From the NCBI GenBank assembly GCA_003561495.1, contig PWWM01000065.1, forward strand, positions 1 to 44,518: a stretch of DNA of 44,518 bases, in the 5' to 3' direction. This DNA comes from Gammaproteobacteria bacterium (GTDB taxonomy: Bacteria > Pseudomonadota > Gammaproteobacteria > Xanthomonadales > Wenzhouxiangellaceae). Below the pieces are notes generated by a model. It ran no database searches. It saw only the letters and a list, made by a program, of their open reading frames with translations, and was not told the origin of the DNA. Shown one piece after another: positions 14,864 through 23,421 of this stretch (the first letter of the stretch is position 1; each line of letters begins with the position of its first letter). Made by a program: the position numbers and the translations under genes.

Positions 14864-16966
14864 ATGTCAATAGAATCTTCCACGCAATCTTCTCTTTCGC
14901 TAACCATCGGTTTCGCGCTTCTGCTTGGCTCAGGCACTATTCAGGCTTCTGATGTGGCCCAAGATGCCGAGGATTCAGTCTCCGCGATTACCGAATCGAT
15001 CGATTTGCCACGCATCCGAGTCGTGGCGCCCACGCTGACGGCTCTTTCCGCGACGCCCGGGGCCGTCTACGAGGTCACCCAGGAAGACATCGAAGAGGTT
15101 CAGCCGCGCTCGACGGAGGATCTTCTACGGCGCGTGCCCGGTATCTACATCAAGCGCGAGGAAGATAGCGCGGTGGTCACCAATCTGGGGGTACGCGGGC
15201 TGCCGGCCGGAGATTACAAGACGCTGGTGCTGGAAGACGGCGTGCCGATTCAGCCCGGCATTTTCGTCGGGAACTCCCGTTACTACAATCCGCGCGTGCA
15301 GCGAATGGAAGGCGCCGAGGTGCTCAAGGGCGCATCTTCGCTACGCTTTGGCCCGAACAACATTGGCGGCGTGATTAATTTTCTGACCCGGACACCGGAT
15401 GACGGCGTCGCGATGACCGGCCGGATCGGCTCATGGAATACCCGCGAGGCCAGCGTGGATCTGGGAGGCAGTTCGGCTTCCGGCGAGGCGCGCTTCGGTG
15501 TGATCGCGACCCGGGCCACCAGCGATGGCTGGAACGACAAGGGATGGGACATGACCGATGTCATGGTCAAGGCCGGAAGTCAGATCGGCGACCGTCACCA
15601 TGTCGGGGTGAAATTTTCCTACTATGACAACGAAGCCAATATCTCGTACCGCGGCTCCTTCCCGGATGCGTTCGATGCCGGCGCCACGTTCAACCCGGCG
15701 CCCGATGATTTCTTTCTGACCGACCGCCGGGCCTTTGACGTTAACCACGAGTGGGAAATCAATCGTGATCTGCGTCTGCAGACGGTGGTTTTCTGGAGTG
15801 AGATGAGCCGCGACTACTGGCGGTTTCTGGTCGACGGCGCCACAACCAATGCCGATGGCCTGACGGTCTGGAATTACACCGATACCGTTCAAGGTAACAA
15901 TCGAACATTCGAGCGCTATGGCTTTGACTCCCGCCTGCTCATGAACCATGAGTTGTTCGGCATGTACAACGAAGCCCAGTTCGGCCTGCGCTACTTTGAA
16001 GAGGAAATGCTCGACAACACCATTCGCGCCGACCGAGCCACACCTCGCAATCCGAATGGTCCTTTGCTGCGTAATCGAGTCGACTCTGCCGATAGCCTGG
16101 CGCTGTTTGCCCAGAATCGGTTCGATGTCACTCAATCACTCACATTGACCGCCGGTTTGCGGGTTGAGTCCTATAAGCAAAAGCGCAATGACTTGCGGGT
16201 CGAAGTAGATCCGGTGGACACCTTCAGCAATACCGAATGGTTACCCGGCATTGGAGCGACTTACCAGGTCAATCCTGCACTGCAGTTTTATGGAGGCGTC
16301 TACATTGCATTCGCCCCCCCTCTGGTCGGCAGCGTGGTCGGTTCCGATGATGTGCCCACCGAGGCTGAAAAATCGACCAATGTCGATCTGGGTGTGCGCG
16401 GAGGTGGTGATTCATTCAGCTATGAAGTCACCGCTTTCCGGATGGATTTCTCCAACCAGGTCGACCCCGGCATTTCCGGAATCCGCGCACCCAACGAAGG
16501 CAGTGCATTGATCCAGGGTGCGGAAGCTTCCGTGGTATTCGAATTGCCTCATGGATTCAGCATCAACGGCAACGTGACCTGGATTCCGACCGCGGAATTC
16601 GGCGAAGACCGTCCCGCTGATGCCCTGGACGGGAACCGCCTGCCTTATTCGCCGGAATGGACGGCCAATCTCACCCTGAGCTATCGGACCGGTGATCTCC
16701 AGACCGCCTTGTTGTTCAACTACACCGATGAAGTGTTCGGGGACGGGATGAACCGCACAGAAATCGACCCCCTGAATCATATGGGTGGCCTGATACCGAG
16801 CTACTACACCTTCGATGTCACGGCCAGTTACGACTTCAACCCCGGCGTCAGCGCATTCGGCTCGGTCAAGAACCTTGCAGACAAACGCTATATCTCCGGA
16901 CTGCGTCAGGGTATTTATGTCGGGCCGGAACGTCAGTTCGATATCGGGATCAGGTATCGATTCTAG
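14864..16966 (+). CDS. TonB-dependent receptor, FecA/siderophore type
   Basis: A 700-residue outer-membrane receptor that imports an iron complex using TonB energy. After a signal region ending ~IQASDV comes a TonB-box-like PRIRVVAP, then the plug: QEDIEEVQPRSTEDLLRRVPGI, GVRGLPAGDYKTLVLEDGVPI and VEVLKGASSLRFGPNNIGGVINFLTR-type sequence. The rest is a beta-barrel rich in alternating aromatic residues, ending IGIRYRF with the C-terminal Phe required for BAM insertion. Similarity of the plug is closest to Fe(III)-dicitrate receptors (FecA), but no N-terminal FecR-signalling domain is seen and no fecIR neighbours exist here. Fur control is supported by the upstream box. Ligand unknown. Confidence 0.9.
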   Translation: MSIESSTQSSLSLTIGFALLLGSGTIQASDVAQDAEDSVSAITESIDLPRIRVVAPTLTALSATPGAVYEVTQEDIEEVQPRSTEDLLRRVPGIYIKREEDSAVVTNLGVRGLPAGDYKTLVLEDGVPIQPGIFVGNSRYYNPRVQRMEGAEVLKGASSLRFGPNNIGGVINFLTRTPDDGVAMTGRIGSWNTREASVDLGGSSASGEARFGVIATRATSDGWNDKGWDMTDVMVKAGSQIGDRHHVGVKFSYYDNEANISYRGSFPDAFDAGATFNPAPDDFFLTDRRAFDVNHEWEINRDLRLQTVVFWSEMSRDYWRFLVDGATTNADGLTVWNYTDTVQGNNRTFERYGFDSRLLMNHELFGMYNEAQFGLRYFEEEMLDNTIRADRATPRNPNGPLLRNRVDSADSLALFAQNRFDVTQSLTLTAGLRVESYKQKRNDLRVEVDPVDTFSNTEWLPGIGATYQVNPALQFYGGVYIAFAPPLVGSVVGSDDVPTEAEKSTNVDLGVRGGGDSFSYEVTAFRMDFSNQVDPGISGIRAPNEGSALIQGAEASVVFELPHGFSINGNVTWIPTAEFGEDRPADALDGNRLPYSPEWTANLTLSYRTGDLQTALLFNYTDEVFGDGMNRTEIDPLNHMGGLIPSYYTFDVTASYDFNPGVSAFGSVKNLADKRYISGLRQGIYVGPERQFDIGIRYRF

Positions 16967-17039
16967 TGCCCGTTCCGAATACAAGAGGCGCACGCTTTCG
17001 ACTAGCCTTGAGGCCTGGGCGGAGCAGCACCCGGTTGCC

Positions 17040-17056
17040 CGGGAGCATTGCTCCCG
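17040..17056. terminator. GC-rich hairpin between convergent genes
   Basis: CGGGAGC (17040-17046), loop ATT, GCTCCCG (17050-17056), between the receptor stop (16966) and the stop of the minus-strand secreted gene (17079). A broader imperfect pairing (CTTGAGGC ... GCCTCAAG) encloses it. There is no strong T-run, so it is a candidate only. Confidence 0.4.
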
Positions 17057-17078
17057 CCTCAAGCGCATTAATGCCGTG

Positions 17079-17867
17079 CTATCGGTTGCATGTCGGCAAA
17101 TGGGGAAACATCAGACAGTGCAAGGAGACTGGACCTGACGGTGGCGCCGGATCCTGATCCTGATCCAGTTCCAGCATGATCTCAACCTCATCCTCGCCGG
17201 AATTGGCGTGGAAGTGCCAGTCCAGACTGAAAAGCCCGCCGGTCTCCAATCGACCGCGTGCGACCAGGCTGATGGCCGGGTCCGGCGCCGATCCGTTGGG
17301 GTACAAAGCCTCCTCGAACCACCAGGCCCATCCCCGGATCAGTGAGGGCAGCGCTTCGATCTGGTCAATGAACACCACGCCCTGGGCAAGGAGGTCATCG
17401 AGTTCTGCCCGATCGACAAACCAAACCGGGAGGTTTGGAACGGCATTGCGCGAGCGGACATAGACGGGCGCCAGGTCTTCTCCCGGTCCGTTGGCCCAGA
17501 TCTCGGATCCCTCGAGCAGAAGTTGACAGCCAAAGGCTCCGGGCCCGTCGGGTCCCGGGACATGAAAGAACTGACCCAGATCGAAGTTCATGGGAATGCA
17601 GTCGGGATCACGATAGAAAACAATGGCCGCCCAATCGTCGTTGGAGGGGACATCGAAATCCGGGATCAGTAATTCCAGACGCGCATAGGCCGGGACACCG
17701 GGGGATTCGGTGGGAAAATCCAGTTTGATCGGCGGGTCGCCGAAAGCCGGCTGGGCCAGGGCCGGCATCGTCATTGCCGCCATTGCAAGCACCGTAGTGC
17801 CGAAAAGTACGAACGACAGTCGTTTTGATAGTATGTGAACAGGGTTGGGCAATCGGGTTGTATTCAT
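17079..17867 (-). CDS. Secreted protein of unknown function (module 1)
   Basis: A 262-residue protein I do not recognise. Start ATG 17867 has AGGAG 7 bp upstream; it gives MNTTRLPNPVHI, a basic stretch and a hydrophobic signal segment (FVLFGTTVLAMAAMTMPALAQ), so export is likely. The mature part is acidic, Pro/Asp/Gly-rich with several Trp (GWAWWFEEALYP) and three or four cysteines, and ends SLHCLMFPHLPTC. No enzyme motif is visible. It is divergent from the winged-helix/TPR regulator across a 142-bp region with an inverted repeat, an arrangement repeated in the next module. Confidence 0.7.
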   Translation of the reverse strand: MNTTRLPNPVHILSKRLSFVLFGTTVLAMAAMTMPALAQPAFGDPPIKLDFPTESPGVPAYARLELLIPDFDVPSNDDWAAIVFYRDPDCIPMNFDLGQFFHVPGPDGPGAFGCQLLLEGSEIWANGPGEDLAPVYVRSRNAVPNLPVWFVDRAELDDLLAQGVVFIDQIEALPSLIRGWAWWFEEALYPNGSAPDPAISLVARGRLETGGLFSLDWHFHANSGEDEVEIMLELDQDQDPAPPSGPVSLHCLMFPHLPTCNR

Positions 17868-17957
17868 GGTGGTGCTCCTGGTTTGCACATTGGATTTCCA
17901 CGCAATGGCCGTCCGGGGACTGACCAGGGTGGACACCACAAGATTGCCGTCCAGGGT

Positions 17958-17976
17958 CTGTTGAAGTCTTCAACAG
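17958..17976. promoter_or_regulatory. Inverted repeat in divergent promoter (module 1)
   Basis: CTGTTGAA (17958-17965), spacer GTC, TTCAACAG (17969-17976): perfect 8-bp arms, 34 bp before the regulator start at 18010 and 91 bp before the divergent secreted gene. A likely protein-binding site, possibly for the adjacent regulator; no direct evidence. Confidence 0.5.
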
Positions 17977-18009
17977 TCCATCAGCGAAATTTCAGCGCCG
18001 GGGACGAGA

Positions 18010-20038
18010 ATGAGTGAACGACTGCATTTCGGTGACTTCACAGTGGAGCCGTCACTGCAGCGGCTGACCCGCGCGGGTTCAATCGTGGCGCTCAAACCCA
18101 AGGCCTATGACCTGCTGTGTCTGCTGCTGGCCAATCGTGACCGGGTGGTCGGCAAGAACGAACTGCTCGATTGGCTCTGGCCACGCCAGGAAATCAGTGA
18201 ATCGAACCTGTCACAAACCCTCTATGAGCTCAGGCGCGCCCTAGTGGGCCATGCGGCTAATTGGGTAACGCTCAGCCGTCGCACAAGCGTCGTGGGCAAG
18301 GCGCGCGAGCGCAGGACTGGCCGTAGCCAATTCAAGCGAGCGGAACGCAGTCCACGGCGCTTGTGCGACGGCCCTTTGGGAGCCACTGTGCTGGCGCGAC
18401 TCGGCGTTGCGTTTCTTGGCAAGGGCGCGCCATTCCCTGCGAAACGCGCCTTGATTCGCGCCAGCACAGTGGCTCTGAACGTTACTCAATTAGCCGCATG
18501 GCCCACTAGACGACAGCGCGGAGCAGGGGCGCTGGATCGAGACCGTGCCGCGGCGCGGGTTGCGTTTCGCCGGCAAGGTGGAAGAATCGTTGGAGGCCCG
18601 CACGGATCAGGCGGTGAGAAATCTCGCGATCCTGCCGTTTCTGCAACTTGATGATCCTGATGAATTCGGCCCCCTGAGCCTGGGCATGGCCGATACCCTG
18701 GTGACCACGCTCGCCAATGTCAAAGGTCTGGTGGTTCGCCCGCTCAGTGCGGTCTTACGCTATATCGACAGGGACCGGGACGTGATCGAGATCGGCGCCC
18801 AGTTGCAGGTCGATGTGGTTCTGGAGGGCAGCCTCCAGGCCGGTGATCACGGTTTTCGGATCAGCGCGCGCCTGTTGCGAGTCGCGGATGGTGAATGTTT
18901 GTGGGCTGGACAGTTCACGACCAATGCCCGGGATCTGTTTGCCATGGAAGATGAAATGGCCGGGCCGGTGGCCGATGCGGTTGCCGTCGAAATCACCGGG
19001 TCGAAGCCCGTGATACCGCGATCACGCCAAACCGACGATCCGGAAGTTCACATCGCCTGCATCAAGGGACAATACTGCTGGCACAAGTGGACGGTCAATG
19101 CCTGGATGCAGTCGATTCGCCACTTTGAACGTGCCCTGAAGTTGCAGCCCGATCATGCCCCGTCACTGGCCGGACTGGCCGCAGCGTGGAGTACGCTGGG
19201 GATCTTTGGCGTGGTTGCGCCGGTCGAGGCATTTGCCCGGGCACGCGAGGCCGCAACGCAGGCGGTGGCCATTGATGCCGACTACTCAAAGGGCCACGAG
19301 ATCATGGGTGCGATTCACCTGTTTCACGACTGGGACCTGGGAGCGGCGGCCGATTGCCTGGACCGGGCTATCGAAATCGATCCGGACAGTTGCAATGCAC
19401 GCCACCTGCGCGCCTTGATCCTGGCCGTGGGCGGCAGTGATCTGCCCGCCCAGACCGAGATTCAGCGGGCGCTGCGTTGCGATCCGCAATCATTGATCAC
19501 CCGGACCGATGTTGGCTACATCCATTACTGGGGACGTCGCTATCGACAGGCGGAAAAGATCTGGCGGAGCGTGCTCGAAACAGACCCGCATTTTCCGCAT
19601 GCCCGCCAGGCTCTCGCCGGGGTTCTGGTTGAACTGGGTGATCTGGATCGAGCGTTGGGCGAACTGCGCCGGGCACTCAATGATGCCGGTCGCGACCCCG
19701 AGTATTCGGGAGACCTGGCCTGGCTTCTGGGGCGCATGGCGCAAAAGGGCCAGGCCCGTGAGATCCTCAATCACCTGACCGAGCTGGGACGCCGGGACTA
19801 TGTCGATCCCTACCAGATCGCCCTCGCGCACCTGGGGCTGGAGGAATATGATGCAATGTTGGCCACACTCGACCGCGCCCTGGCCAACCGCAGCCGCGAC
19901 ATCGTTCTGATCCCGATCAACCCCATGTTTGATCCCGTCCGCTCCGATCCCCGCCTGCAAGCATTCCTGAAGACAGCTTTACCGAAGATTGTCATTGATC
20001 CGTTGAAACGCCCGGCTCGGCCACGAAGCTTGTCCTGA
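18010..20038 (+). pseudogene. Winged-helix/TPR transcriptional regulator split by a MITE
   Basis: Removing the inserted element (one copy of the target kept) joins 18010-18244 to 18510-20038 in one frame of 587 residues. The first part is an OmpR/CadC-type winged helix (LHFGDFTVEP, LKPKAYDLLCLLLANRDRVV, ESNLSQTLYELRRAL) and the join restores the usual wing: LDDSAEQGRWIETVPRRGLRF. After it come a TolB-N-like segment (NLAILPFLQL, ~115-230) and at least six TPR-like repeats. No membrane helix lies between them, unlike the second regulator. As it stands, translation from 18010 runs into the element and stops at 18651 (213 residues); GTG 18545 opens a frame to 20038 (497 residues). The DNA-binding and TPR halves are thus disconnected. 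Confidence 0.85.
18244..18506. mobile_element. 263-bp MITE with cloverleaf-like inverted repeats (IS630-type target)
   Basis: The ends are 27-bp inverted repeats (18244-18270 and 18480-18506) with one mismatch, starting GTGGGCCATGCGGC. TA is duplicated at both sides (18242-18243 and 18507-18508), and the empty site is CTAG, the known preference of IS630/Tc1-mariner transposases. Inside lie two more perfect inverted repeats in series: 18278-18289 with 18358-18369 (12 bp), and 18380-18399 with 18456-18475 (20 bp). The element therefore can fold as a stem with two arms. It encodes no convincing protein; short frames inside are shadows. It splits the regulator gene. A 4-bp CTAG duplication with a 261-bp element is an equivalent reading. 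Confidence 0.9.
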
Positions 20039-20067
20039 GCGCAATTGAAAAATCTGGATACCCCCAT

Positions 20068-20106
20068 AGCGAAACTTGCTGTAGAAGCACTACAGCAAGT
20101 TTCGCT
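20068..20106. terminator. Perfect 17-bp hairpin, bidirectional terminator candidate
   Basis: AGCGAAACTTGCTGTAG (20068-20084), loop AAGCA, and its exact complement (20090-20106). It lies 29 bp after the regulator stop and 93 bp before the end of the convergent secreted gene. No U-tract on either side, so its termination role is inferred from position; the perfect, AT-containing stem could also be a small mobile or RNA structure. Confidence 0.55.
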
Positions 20107-20199
20107 CCCTTACTGCCGAAAGTCATATTGCGGCTGCACGCGATCTACCTGTCCGCCGGGCTAATGATGCAATTGGCTTCTTCTTCCTGCCTCGATCAT

Positions 20200-21099
20200 C
20201 TATTGCGACCGGTGGCGCAAGTGTTCTTCATCGATTGCAAGGTTCAGGCCCTCACTGATGTAGATGAACATGACATAGGCGCCGGAAGTGTTCGACACTG
20301 AGAAGTCATCCACTGACTCCCCGGTGAACATGGTTGTTTCCAGTGATTCCCGGTAAAGCGGCCATCCGTGACGCGATAGCACAAACTCCACCGCCAGACC
20401 TCCGTCGTTGTCGGAAAAGACCATAGAGAAGCTGTACCAGCCGGGTTCGGTGATCTCATGTTCACCGACAAACAGACCGTCTGCATTACGCTCGACCGGC
20501 ATGAGCAGGTAGCGGAAATTGGGCCATTCCTCATCGAGCACCTGAAATGAATCGGTGTAGCCAAAGCCACTGCCTTCCGGCCACGACGGGTCCAGGTGGA
20601 TATGCAGGGTGCTGGTGAAGCCTCCTTCGGGGAAGTGGTCTGCATGGGGACGAAACGCCGATGCCGGTCCGGCGCCATCTTCAAAGATATCGCTGTAGAA
20701 CTCGTTGCACTCACCATGGCGAACCACGGCATGGGTGGTGCCGGACAGCGAACGAATGGCATCGCTGGAATCATCCTGCAGTTCTTCATCGATCTGCTCG
20801 ATACTGCCACACCAGCCGGTGGGTCCGGAATCCTCCTGACTCGCCCATCCTTCGGTCCCGGTGGCGAAATCCTGGCGCCAGTTTTCAAACGGGGCTTCCG
20901 GAGGGGGTTCGCAGTGCGGCGGCAGGTTCGCGCCGAGCATGCGCAAAATAATGCATTCGCCGGACTGGTGTTGTCCCAGCGGCCCATACCCTGAATTTCC
21001 TGTGGCACCGCCTTTTTCAGTGGCGCTGGCACTGAGCACCAGCATGGTGCTGGCCAGCACGGTTGTCATGATACTGATGCAACTCGATTCGAATTTCAT
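20200..21099 (-). CDS. Secreted protein of unknown function (module 2)
   Basis: A 299-residue exported protein I cannot assign to a family. Start ATG 21099 has AGGAGG 7 bp upstream and yields a signal peptide (MKFESSCISIMTTVLASTMLVLSASA). Features of the mature part: a Cys/Pro stretch (LPPHCEPPPEAPFE), DFATGTEGWASQEDS, which resembles the start of jelly-roll/carbohydrate-binding domains, a Cys pair region, and a beta-rich C-terminal half with many aromatic residues. No catalytic motif is evident. It is divergent from the membrane winged-helix/TPR regulator (start 21306), mirroring module 1, but the two secreted proteins are not obviously related in sequence. Confidence 0.72.
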   Translation of the reverse strand: MKFESSCISIMTTVLASTMLVLSASATEKGGATGNSGYGPLGQHQSGECIILRMLGANLPPHCEPPPEAPFENWRQDFATGTEGWASQEDSGPTGWCGSIEQIDEELQDDSSDAIRSLSGTTHAVVRHGECNEFYSDIFEDGAGPASAFRPHADHFPEGGFTSTLHIHLDPSWPEGSGFGYTDSFQVLDEEWPNFRYLLMPVERNADGLFVGEHEITEPGWYSFSMVFSDNDGGLAVEFVLSRHGWPLYRESLETTMFTGESVDDFSVSNTSGAYVMFIYISEGLNLAIDEEHLRHRSQ

Positions 21100-21212
21100 G
21101 ATGTCCTCCTGAGCTCGTTTACTTGGAAAAAACGGCAGCGAACATCTCGCGCCGCGTTGTTTCAAGCTAGCGGTCGGAAGCGGAAAAAACCTGAGAAAAA
21201 GGTGGGGAATAG

Positions 21213-21241
21213 CTGCCAGTTACTTGCCGGGCGACTGGCAG
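21213..21241. promoter_or_regulatory. Inverted repeat in divergent promoter (module 2)
   Basis: CTGCCAGT (21213-21220) and ACTGGCAG (21234-21241), perfect 8-bp arms with a 13-bp spacer, in the 206-bp region between the divergent secreted gene and the regulator. The same position as the inverted repeat in module 1 although the sequence differs. Candidate operator. Confidence 0.5.
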
Positions 21242-21305
21242 GGAGGCATCTAATCAGGCAGAATGAAAACGGAATCCAAGCCCGATAACGGGGTCGGGGA
21301 GCGGG

Positions 21306-23150
21306 ATGAACCGACGCGAAGGTTTCAAGATTGGTCAATGGCAGGTCTGGCCCGAGCGCAATCTTCTGTCAAGTGATAGTGACGAAGTTCAAGTCAACGC
21401 ACGTACCATGGATGTGCTGTGCCATCTTGCCGAACATGCCGGCGAGGTGGTTAGCCGAGAGGAATGCAATGAAGCGGTATGGGCGGATGCGGTGGTCACC
21501 GACTATGCCCTGACCGGCTGTATCTCCGAACTTCGCCAGGCCCTGGGCGACGATCGGTCGGCGCCACGGTTCATCGAGACCATCCCTAAACGCGGTTACC
21601 GCCTGGCCATGCCGGTTGAGCCTCTCGCCGAGGCGACCGATCTGCCTGACGGACGAACGGGACGTTCCACGCGTCCCTGGATCCTGGCAGCCATTCTCCT
21701 GGCCGTGGTTTCGGCAGCGGCCTGGTATGCCCATCAGTCTGATGCGCCGACGCCGCAAACTGCCCAGCCCACTCTGGCGGTACTTCCGTTCGTGGCCATC
21801 GGAGTGCAACCGGAGTTGCCGCTTGCCGAGGGTATTCATCACGACCTGGTTATCCGGCTGTCCGAACAGAATAATCTGCGAGTGATTTCGCCGAGATCGG
21901 TGCGACGTTACCGTGACACCGAACTGTCGATTTCGGAGATCGCGGCCGAGCTGGGAGTGAACTGGATCGTCGAGGCCACTGTCCAGCAGACTGCACAAGA
22001 GTTCCAGGTCAACGTTCAGCTCACTGAAGCGCCTGATGATGCGCTGGCCTGGGGGCGAAGATACCACCATCAACTTTCCGCAGAACGGTTGTTTGCGGTT
22101 CAGGACGAGATCATAGAGGATATCGTGGAGTCGGTTTATATCCACCTCGAGCCCGAAGGGCGGCCACGTCCGGGGCGTGCCCCGACCGAAAACCTTGAGG
22201 CTTACACCCGTTACGTCCAGGCACGAACCAGCCTGGAAGCCCGCACCGAATCGGCGATGCGTCGGGCAGCCGGTTTGTTTCGTGCTGCCAGTGAAGTTGA
22301 CCCGGACTATGCGCTGGCCCTGGTTGGGCTGGCCGATACCCTGACCTTGCTGCATGACTATGGTTATGCTGGCGCCGAGGAAGTGCTCGGTGAGGCTCGA
22401 TCGGCGATCGATCGGGCCCTGGAGCTGGATCCGGATCTGGCCGAAGCCCATGCGTCTCTGGGGCTGTATCACGGCACGCGCCGGCAGATGGCCGAAGCAG
22501 TGGCGGCGTTGCAACGAGCCGTGAAGTTGCGCCCGGGTTATGCGGAGGCCCACAACTGGCTGAGCTGGTTCCTCAGTGTCGTGGGCGAGGGCGAGGCGGC
22601 TCTGGAAAGTGGACGCCAGGCAGCGGAGCTTGACCCGATGTCGGCCGAGGCACTCGTCAATCATGCCCTCGGCCACATTGCTACCGGAGAGTACGAACAG
22701 GTTCTTGAACCAGCATCCCGGGCCCGGCAACTCCAGCCCGACTACACCACCGCCCCGCTGTACGAAGCCTGGGCGCTATATCACCTGGATCGATTCAAGG
22801 AAGCCCGGGACCTGCTCGAGGGCTTGCGCGCAGAATGGGCCGGGGCTGTTGCCGAGGCCACTCTCGCCCTGGTCCACCTCAGGCTGGACCACCCCGACCG
22901 CGCCGAAGAGCTGCTGGTCGAAATTGCCTCGGGCCAGGATCGTTTTGCCGAAGGCCTGGTGCTGGCCGCGATGGGCGAAACCGAAGCAGCTTTTCGGGCC
23001 TGGAAACGCGTGGACTCCTGGGGCTATGGGCCGGCGCTGGTGGTACATCATCTGTTTCCGGAGGTGCTGGATCCGCTGCAAGCCGATCCGCGCTTCGAGG
23101 CGATGACCGACGAGATCCGAACGGCCTTTGGATGGAATGACCCGGGTTGA
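21306..23150 (+). CDS. Membrane-bound winged-helix/TPR regulator (CadC-like)
   Basis: A 614-residue transcription regulator with, in order: an OmpR/CadC winged-helix DNA-binding domain (1-~100; VNARTMDVLCHLAEHAGEVV, ISELRQALGDD, FIETIPKRGYRL), one membrane helix (~125-142, RPWILAAILLAVVSAAAW), a TolB-N-like periplasmic segment (TLAVLPFVAIG...) and TPR repeats to the end (for example PDLAEAHASLGLYHGTRRQM). Such proteins bind DNA while embedded in the inner membrane and sense through the periplasmic part. Intact, unlike its neighbour. Likely target: the divergent secreted gene, and possibly the surface-protein cluster downstream; both are inference. Confidence 0.88.
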   Translation: MNRREGFKIGQWQVWPERNLLSSDSDEVQVNARTMDVLCHLAEHAGEVVSREECNEAVWADAVVTDYALTGCISELRQALGDDRSAPRFIETIPKRGYRLAMPVEPLAEATDLPDGRTGRSTRPWILAAILLAVVSAAAWYAHQSDAPTPQTAQPTLAVLPFVAIGVQPELPLAEGIHHDLVIRLSEQNNLRVISPRSVRRYRDTELSISEIAAELGVNWIVEATVQQTAQEFQVNVQLTEAPDDALAWGRRYHHQLSAERLFAVQDEIIEDIVESVYIHLEPEGRPRPGRAPTENLEAYTRYVQARTSLEARTESAMRRAAGLFRAASEVDPDYALALVGLADTLTLLHDYGYAGAEEVLGEARSAIDRALELDPDLAEAHASLGLYHGTRRQMAEAVAALQRAVKLRPGYAEAHNWLSWFLSVVGEGEAALESGRQAAELDPMSAEALVNHALGHIATGEYEQVLEPASRARQLQPDYTTAPLYEAWALYHLDRFKEARDLLEGLRAEWAGAVAEATLALVHLRLDHPDRAEELLVEIASGQDRFAEGLVLAAMGETEAAFRAWKRVDSWGYGPALVVHHLFPEVLDPLQADPRFEAMTDEIRTAFGWNDPG

Positions 23151-23169
23151 CCCACGAAAGCCGTATTGA

Positions 23170-23295
23170 GTTTGTGGCCGTATATCTGGTCATAGTGCCG
23201 ATGATATCCATAACATGGATTTCGACCACACCCACAATGTGCTTTACTGGGCTCGTGATGAGATCTTCCAGGATCGTTTCGAAGACGACGGTTGA
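23170..23295 (+). pseudogene. Relic of a DRFE-tailed secreted protein
   Basis: Directly after the regulator, a 41-codon open stretch reads ...NMDFDHTHNVLYWARDEIFQDRFEDDG then stop. MDFDHxxNxLYWAR is almost the same as MDFDHSTNTLYWAR inside the large protein encoded downstream, and IFQDRFE matches the C-terminal tag of four other proteins in the window. A stop at 23167-23169 closes the frame upstream, so only the last ~40 codons of a once longer gene remain. ATG 23215 could start a 26-residue peptide, but there is no ribosome site. Confidence 0.65.
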
Positions 23296-23421
23296 GCTTG
23301 CAGGCCGGCGAGGCCGAACCGGTCGGTCTGAATGACCGGAATTGTATCGCGGGCATTTTCGGGGTGGCGATCGTGGGTTCCCATGGCTGGGATCAAGCGC
23401 CGCTGAAATCATTCGGACTGA

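Noticed and set aside
18222..18489. Short minus-strand frames inside the MITE
   Set aside because: They consist of the inverted repeats read in translation, with no start context or transposase motif; the element is non-coding.
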